From positions 1-25,890 of the forward strand of contig CAMPGW010000037.1 of assembly GCA_946885735.1 (NCBI GenBank): a stretch of DNA of 25,890 bases, given 5' to 3'. The position numbers were made by a program, and so were the translations under genes. Shown piece after piece: positions 20,460 to 25,890 of this stretch (within the stretch, counting starts at the first letter, position 1; every line of letters begins with the position of its first letter). The stretch is from an uncultured Gammaproteobacteria bacterium (GTDB lineage Bacteria > Pseudomonadota > Gammaproteobacteria > Xanthomonadales > Xanthomonadaceae). The notes beneath the pieces are model-generated. The model was given only the letters and a program-made list of their open reading frames with translations, was not told the DNA's origin and did not search any database.

Positions 20460-21688
20460 AGGCGCGTGGCTGGCTGCTTCCGCTCGGCATCGTCGCCGCG
20501 GTCGGCCTGCTCGTGGCGGGCTTCTTCGCGCTGTTCGAGCGCGTCACCACCACCGAGCCGCTGCCGCCGAGTGGCGAGGCACGTTACAACCCGCTGTACG
20601 CGCTCGGCCTGGCGATGAAGGCGCGCGGCGTCACGGTGCGCAGCCACCCCAGCCTGGATCCGTCGGCGCTGGCGCTGGGGCCGAACGACACGCTGCTGCT
20701 GTACACCACGCCGGAGGCGATCACCGAGGCGCAGGCCGATCGCCTGATCGCCTGGGTGCGCAAGGGCGGCCATCTGGTGATGCCCGGCCCCGGTGCCGGC
20801 ACGCAACCGGGCCCCCTGCCCGAGGCCTTCGGCTTGACTGCGGTGGAGCCGCCGCCCACGCCACCCGACAAGGACGGCGAGGAGGCCGAGGCGCCCAATC
20901 CGCGCACGGACTGCACGCCGCTGGTCGCGCGCAATCCACGCATCGTGCGCGCGCCGCCCGTGAAGCCCGTGAAGCCCGCGAAGCCCGTGAAGCCGGTGAA
21001 GCCCGACGACGCGGCGCCGGAAGCGCCCCGCCTGTGCGGCGCGCGCTTCACCTCCGAGGTCGAAGGCTTCCGCATGCACGCGGGCGACGAGCAGGCCGGC
21101 TATCGCTTCGGCCGGCTTGCGCTGGATCGTGGCGTCGTGACGGTCGTCAGCAGCCTGCGCCTGCTGGGCAACGACCGGCTGCGCCAGCCGGCGGCGGTGG
21201 AACTGGCCGAACAGATCCTGGCGCCGCGGCTCGGCGCCGGCGCCATGCACCTGGTGTATTCGGCCGACCTGCCTTCGCTGTGGCGCCTGCTGCTCGAACA
21301 TGCCTGGCGCGCGCTGTTGCCAGCCGCGCTCGCGCTGCTGGCCTGGCTGCTGTGGCGCGGGCAACGCTTCGGCCCGGCCCTGCCGCCGCCGCCGGAGAAT
21401 CGCCGCGCGCTGCTCGAGCACGTGCAGGCGGCCGGTGAGTTCGCGTTCCGGCGCGGGCGCATGGCGGCCCTGCATTCGGCGGTGCTCGAGCTGTTCCAGC
21501 GCCGCCTCGCCTTGCGCGATCCGGTGCTGTCCGCGCTCGAAGGCGAGACCCTCGCTGCCGCCCTGTCCGAACGCTTCGGCCTGCCGCGCGAGCGCGTGTT
21601 GCGCGCGCTGCGGCCGGTCGGCCTGCAACGCCCGGACGTCTTCCTCGCCGCCCTATCCACCCTGGTCCAGATGAGAAACCGACTATGA
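20456..21688 (+). CDS. DUF4350 domain membrane protein
   Basis: Predicted 410-residue protein with a membrane segment near 8-28 and another near 282-302. Between them lies the DUF4350 domain: ARYNPLYALGLAMKARGV, then LLLYTTPEAITEAQADRLIA and VRKGGHLVMPGPGAG, an alpha/beta fold like the glutamine-amidotransferase-like half of related proteins. A low-complexity linker (about 169-183) has five tandem VKP-type triplets encoded by a 9-bp repeat. The cytoplasmic C-terminus (AALHSAVLELFQRRLALRDP) is helical. It overlaps the DUF4129 gene by ATGA and the MoxR gene by ATGA. The function is unknown; it is probably a membrane partner of the MoxR ATPase. Confidence 0.85.
   Translation: MKARGWLLPLGIVAAVGLLVAGFFALFERVTTTEPLPPSGEARYNPLYALGLAMKARGVTVRSHPSLDPSALALGPNDTLLLYTTPEAITEAQADRLIAWVRKGGHLVMPGPGAGTQPGPLPEAFGLTAVEPPPTPPDKDGEEAEAPNPRTDCTPLVARNPRIVRAPPVKPVKPAKPVKPVKPDDAAPEAPRLCGARFTSEVEGFRMHAGDEQAGYRFGRLALDRGVVTVVSSLRLLGNDRLRQPAAVELAEQILAPRLGAGAMHLVYSADLPSLWRLLLEHAWRALLPAALALLAWLLWRGQRFGPALPPPPENRRALLEHVQAAGEFAFRRGRMAALHSAVLELFQRRLALRDPVLSALEGETLAAALSERFGLPRERVLRALRPVGLQRPDVFLAALSTLVQMRNRL
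20960..21004 (+). repeat. Five tandem copies of a 9-bp Val-Lys-Pro unit
   Basis: GTGAAGCCC repeated five times with two single-base variants, in frame in the DUF4350 gene and encoding a (V/A)KP linker. It is a simple in-frame repeat likely to vary in copy number. Confidence 0.85.
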
Positions 21689-22677
21689 GCCTCGAAACCC
21701 CCGCGCCGCTGGCGCCCATCACCGGCGAGGCCCTCGTCGGCCACGTCGACGCGGTTCGCACCCAGGTCGCGCAGGCTTTCGTCGGCCAGGCCGAGGTGCT
21801 CGACCAGGTGCTGTGCGCCTTGCTCGCCGGCGGCCACGTGCTGCTGGAGGGCGTGCCGGGCCTCGGCAAGACCTTGCTGGTGCGCGCGCTGTCCACGGCG
21901 CTGGAGTGCAGCTTCGCGCGCGTGCAGTTCACGCCCGACCTGATGCCCAGCGACATCAGCGGGCACGCTTTCTACGACCCCAAGACCGAGGGTTTCAAGA
22001 TCCGCCGCGGCCCGGTGTTCACCCACCTGCTGCTGGCCGACGAGATCAACCGCGCGCCGGCCAAGACCCAGGCCGCGTTGCTGGAGGTGATGCAGGAAGG
22101 CCAGGTCACGATCGAAGGCCGCAGCTATCCGCTGCCGCCGCCCTTCCTGGCCATCGCCACGCAGAACCCGGTCGAGCAGGAGGGCACGTATCCCTTGCCC
22201 GAGGCGCAGCTCGACCGCTTCCTGCTGAAGGTGCTGATGGGTTATCCCGACCTGGAGGACGAGGTGCGGATGGTCGGCGACGTCAGCACCGGCCGCGACG
22301 CCAACAGCTTCGCGTTGTCGCAGGTGCAGCGCGTGCTCGGTCCGGCGCAGATCAACGCCATGCAGCAGGGCACCTCGCTGGTGGCGGTGGATCCGGTGGT
22401 GCTCGACTACGCGGTGCGCATCGTGCGGGCGACCCGCGAGTGGCCCGGCATCGCGATGGGCGCAGGTCCGCGCGGCAGCCTGGCGCTGGTGCGCGCCGGC
22501 CGCGCCTGGGCGGTACTGCAAGGCCGCGACTTCGTGCTGCCGGACGACATCCGCGCCGTCGCCAAGCCGGCGCTGCGGCATCGCATCGCGCTGGCGCCCG
22601 AGTTGCAGATCGAGGGCATGCGCATCGACGCCGTCATCGACGCGGTGCTGGCCAAGGTGGACGCGCCGCGCCGATGA
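21685..22677 (+). CDS. MoxR family AAA+ ATPase
   Basis: Predicted 330-residue cytoplasmic AAA+ ATPase. Walker A is GVPGLGKT (56-63), Walker B LLLADE (115-120), sensor 1 ATQNPVEQEGTYPLPEAQLDR (about 158-178) and arginine finger region nearby. The sensor 2 part GPRGSLALVRAGRAWA carries the conserved Arg. MoxR ATPases act as chaperones that mature or activate partner proteins with von Willebrand-type domains, here the DUF58 protein encoded next. The gene overlaps both neighbours by ATGA, so the proteins are made in step. The length and domain order are normal. Confidence 0.95.
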   Translation: MSLETPAPLAPITGEALVGHVDAVRTQVAQAFVGQAEVLDQVLCALLAGGHVLLEGVPGLGKTLLVRALSTALECSFARVQFTPDLMPSDISGHAFYDPKTEGFKIRRGPVFTHLLLADEINRAPAKTQAALLEVMQEGQVTIEGRSYPLPPPFLAIATQNPVEQEGTYPLPEAQLDRFLLKVLMGYPDLEDEVRMVGDVSTGRDANSFALSQVQRVLGPAQINAMQQGTSLVAVDPVVLDYAVRIVRATREWPGIAMGAGPRGSLALVRAGRAWAVLQGRDFVLPDDIRAVAKPALRHRIALAPELQIEGMRIDAVIDAVLAKVDAPRR

Positions 22678-23978
22678 GGCCGGCCCCCGCGCTGGTCGGC
22701 TGGCTGCTGGCCTGGGCCGCGCTCGGCCTGGCGTCCGCGCTCGGCTGGCTGCCGGCCTCGAGCTGGACGATCGGCGGCGCCAGCCTGGGCGCACTGGCGC
22801 TGTTGGATGCCTGGGTGCTGGCGCGGATGCCGTCGCCGACCGTGCGTCGCGAGCTGCCGGCGGTGATCCCGGTGGGTGTCGAGCGCGAGGCCGTGTTGCA
22901 CCTGGTGTCGGCCGATCGCCGCGCGATGCACGTGGAGGTGTTCGACCTGCTGCCGGGCGAGTGGCCGGTGTCCGGCTTGCCGCGCGCGCTCGACCTGCAT
23001 GCCGACACCGAGGTGTCGGTGGCGTATCGCTTCACGCCGACCGAACGCGGCGCGGCCGAGTTCGCCGGCTGCCAGCTGCGGCTGCGCTCGCCACTGCGGC
23101 TGTGGCGGCAGCGGCGCACGGTCGGCCCGCGCCAGGGCGTGCGCGTGTATCCAAACTTCGCGCCGTTGGCGCGCTTCGCGTTGTTCAGCGCCGAACAGGC
23201 TTCGCGCGCGATCGGCGCGCACCTGCAGCGCAGTCGCGGCGAAGGCACGGAGTTCCACCAGCTGCGCGACTACCGCCTCGGCGACAGCCTGCGGCAGATC
23301 GACTGGAAGGCCAGCCAGCGCACGCGCCGGATGATCTCGCGCAGCTACCAGCCCGAGCGCAACCAGCAGGTGATCATGCTGCTCGACACCGGTCGTCGCC
23401 TGCTCGCGCGCGACGATGCACTCTCGCACTTCGACCACGTGCTCAATGCCAGCCTGGTGGTGTCCTACCTGGCGCTGCGCCGCGGCGACGCGGTCGGCCT
23501 GCTGGCCTCCGGCGGCAGCAGCCGCTGGCTGGCGCCGCAGCGCGGACTGGGCGCGGTGGACACGATCCTCAACACCACCTACGACCTGCAGCCTTCGCCG
23601 GTGGCGACCGACTACCTCGAGGCCGCCACCCAGCTGTCGTTGCGCCAGCGCCGGCGCGCGCTGGTGATGCTGGTCACCAACGTGCGCGACGAGGACATCG
23701 AGGACCTGCTGGCCGCGGTACGCCTGCTGCAGCGCCGGCACCTGGTCTGCGTGGCCAGCCTGCGCGAACAGGCACTCGACGAAGCACTCGAACGACCGGT
23801 GGAAACCCTCGGCGAGGCGATCGCCGCCGGCGCGCTGGCGCGTTACCTCGGCGAACGCACGCGTGCCCACCGCAGCCTGCGCGCCGAAGGCGTGATGGTG
23901 CTCGACGTGACCTGCGCGCAATTGCCCGCCGCGCTGGTGGAACGCTACCTCGCCGTCAAGCGCGGCGGGCTGCTGTAG
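22674..23978 (+). CDS. DUF58 domain protein (MoxR partner)
   Basis: Predicted 434-residue protein. Two membrane segments (about 7-22 and 27-48) are followed by a beta-rich domain and the DUF58 motif GTEFHQLRDYRLGDSLRQID (about 191-210), then WKASQRTRRMISRSYQPERN. After it the von Willebrand-like part begins with VIMLLDTGRRLLARDD: the metal-site DxSxS of classical VWA domains is replaced by DTGRR. These proteins are the usual substrates or partners of MoxR ATPases. The start overlaps the MoxR gene (ATGA). The stop is 3 bp from the convergent aroE stop. Confidence 0.9.
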   Translation: MRPAPALVGWLLAWAALGLASALGWLPASSWTIGGASLGALALLDAWVLARMPSPTVRRELPAVIPVGVEREAVLHLVSADRRAMHVEVFDLLPGEWPVSGLPRALDLHADTEVSVAYRFTPTERGAAEFAGCQLRLRSPLRLWRQRRTVGPRQGVRVYPNFAPLARFALFSAEQASRAIGAHLQRSRGEGTEFHQLRDYRLGDSLRQIDWKASQRTRRMISRSYQPERNQQVIMLLDTGRRLLARDDALSHFDHVLNASLVVSYLALRRGDAVGLLASGGSSRWLAPQRGLGAVDTILNTTYDLQPSPVATDYLEAATQLSLRQRRRALVMLVTNVRDEDIEDLLAAVRLLQRRHLVCVASLREQALDEALERPVETLGEAIAAGALARYLGERTRAHRSLRAEGVMVLDVTCAQLPAALVERYLAVKRGGLL

Positions 23979-23981
23979 CGA

Positions 23982-24824
23982 TCAGTCGCCGCTGACGAGG
24001 ACCGCGTCGCGTTCGCGCAGCTGCGCGTACACCGCGTCGGTGTCGGGGCGCTGGCCGTGCCAGAGTTCGAAGGCCAGCGCCGCCTGCTCGACCAGCATGC
24101 CGAGGCCGTCGATGGCCTGCAGGCAACCGGCGCCACGCGCCCAGGCCAGGAAGCCGATCGCCGCCTCGCCGTAGCTCAGGTCCACCGCCGCGCTGCGCGA
24201 GGCCGCCAGCGAGAACGGCAGCAACACGCCGGCGCCGCCGTGCCCGGCCGCGGTGGCGTTGACGATCAGCTCGAAGGCGCCGAGCGATTCCAGGTCTTCC
24301 CAGTAGCGCGAATGCACGCGACCGGGCTGCGCCAGCGCGTCGGCCAGCGCGTCCGCGCGCTCGGCATGGCGATTGACGATGAACAGTTCGGCGACGCCTG
24401 CATCCAGCAACGCCGGCGCCACGCCGTGGGCGGCGCCGCCGGCGCCGAGCAGCAGCACCCGGCGGCCACGCAGGTCCAGGCCCTGCCGCGCCGTGAGATC
24501 GCGCACCAGCCCTTCGCCGTCGGTGTTGTCGCCGAACCAGCCCTCGCCTTCGCGGCGCAGCGTGTTGACGGCGCCGGCGGCGCGCGCGCGTTCGCTGGTG
24601 CGTGCGCACAGCGCCAGGCCCGCCTGCTTGTGCGGCAGCGTCAGGTTGGCGCCAATGCCGCCGCCGTCGGCGAACTGCGCCAGCGCCGAGGCCAGCTGCC
24701 AGGGCTCGCAATCGATCGCTTCGTAATGCAGCGCGATGCCGAGCTGGCGGCCGAATTCGGCATGGATGCGCGGCGACAGCGAATGCGCCACCGGGTGGCC
24801 GAAGACGGCGAAACGCGGACTCAT
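23982..24824 (-). CDS. aroE: Shikimate dehydrogenase
   Basis: Predicted 280-residue NADPH-dependent enzyme of aromatic amino acid synthesis that reduces 3-dehydroshikimate to shikimate. The shikimate-binding SLSPRIH (Ser15, Ser17), LPHKQAG with catalytic Lys66, FGDNTDGEG with Asp102, and the nucleotide loop GAGGAAHG (127-134) are intact. The [10 protein letters not shown] segment after strand 2 provides the usual NADP-binding Arg. ATG at 24824 is preceded by AGGAGT with 6-nt spacing, located inside the end of hemB; the gap to the hemB stop is 4 nt, so the two form an operon. Length is normal. Confidence 0.95.
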   Translation of the reverse strand: MSPRFAVFGHPVAHSLSPRIHAEFGRQLGIALHYEAIDCEPWQLASALAQFADGGGIGANLTLPHKQAGLALCARTSERARAAGAVNTLRREGEGWFGDNTDGEGLVRDLTARQGLDLRGRRVLLLGAGGAAHGVAPALLDAGVAELFIVNRHAERADALADALAQPGRVHSRYWEDLESLGAFELIVNATAAGHGGAGVLLPFSLAASRSAAVDLSYGEAAIGFLAWARGAGCLQAIDGLGMLVEQAALAFELWHGQRPDTDAVYAQLRERDAVLVSGD

Positions 24825-24828
24825 GCGA

Positions 24829-25890
<1,062 letters not shown>

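Overview
The window looks like chromosome from a high-GC gammaproteobacterium of the Lysobacteraceae (Xanthomonadaceae; Lysobacter, Luteimonas or Pseudoxanthomonas-like). This rests on the strongly GC-biased third codon positions right of about 6 kb, a DUF6491 exported protein, the typical gene set, and hairpin intergenic repeats of the kind common in that family. No 16S or marker comparison was possible, so the genus is open. No rRNA, tRNA, CRISPR array, transposase or integrase gene was seen.

Positions 1 to about 5.6 kb are the distal part of a chromosomal integron cassette array. Small, lower-GC, mostly unrecognised genes all point right and are separated by imperfect palindromic attC sites. 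These sites begin with an R''-like element that usually contains the stop codon of the gene before, and end in a GTTAGGC-like R' just before the next start. Eight attC sites are readable (one truncated), a ninth is doubtful, and none is visible right of about 4.1 kb. That fits the old end of an array whose integrase and attI lie off the left edge. Contents include a DUF695 protein, small membrane proteins, a lipoprotein, a frameshifted cassette, a truncated mini-cassette, two apparent two-gene cassettes and an RraB-like protein. YjdM and a SAM methyltransferase sit at the boundary with the core chromosome.

From 6.8 to 16.7 kb is core chromosome, mostly on the minus strand: exonuclease III, a multi-PAS hybrid histidine kinase, a DUF488 protein, oligopeptidase A, a DUF6491 protein and a coniferyl-aldehyde-type dehydrogenase. 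A threonine aldolase lies on the plus strand. The 427-bp gap between the convergent aldolase and oligopeptidase genes holds two large inverted-repeat elements.

From 16.7 to 24.0 kb is a seven-gene plus-strand operon: gamma-carbonic-anhydrase-like protein, RDD, SpoIIM-like, DUF4129, DUF4350, MoxR AAA+ ATPase, DUF58. The last six genes overlap end to end. It is a MoxR chaperone-type membrane module of unsettled function. Its first gene and the divergent dehydrogenase each have a -10-like hexamer exactly 6 nt before the ATG, suggesting leaderless transcripts. The window ends with the coupled minus-strand pair hemB-aroE (tetrapyrrole and shikimate synthesis), convergent with the MoxR operon.
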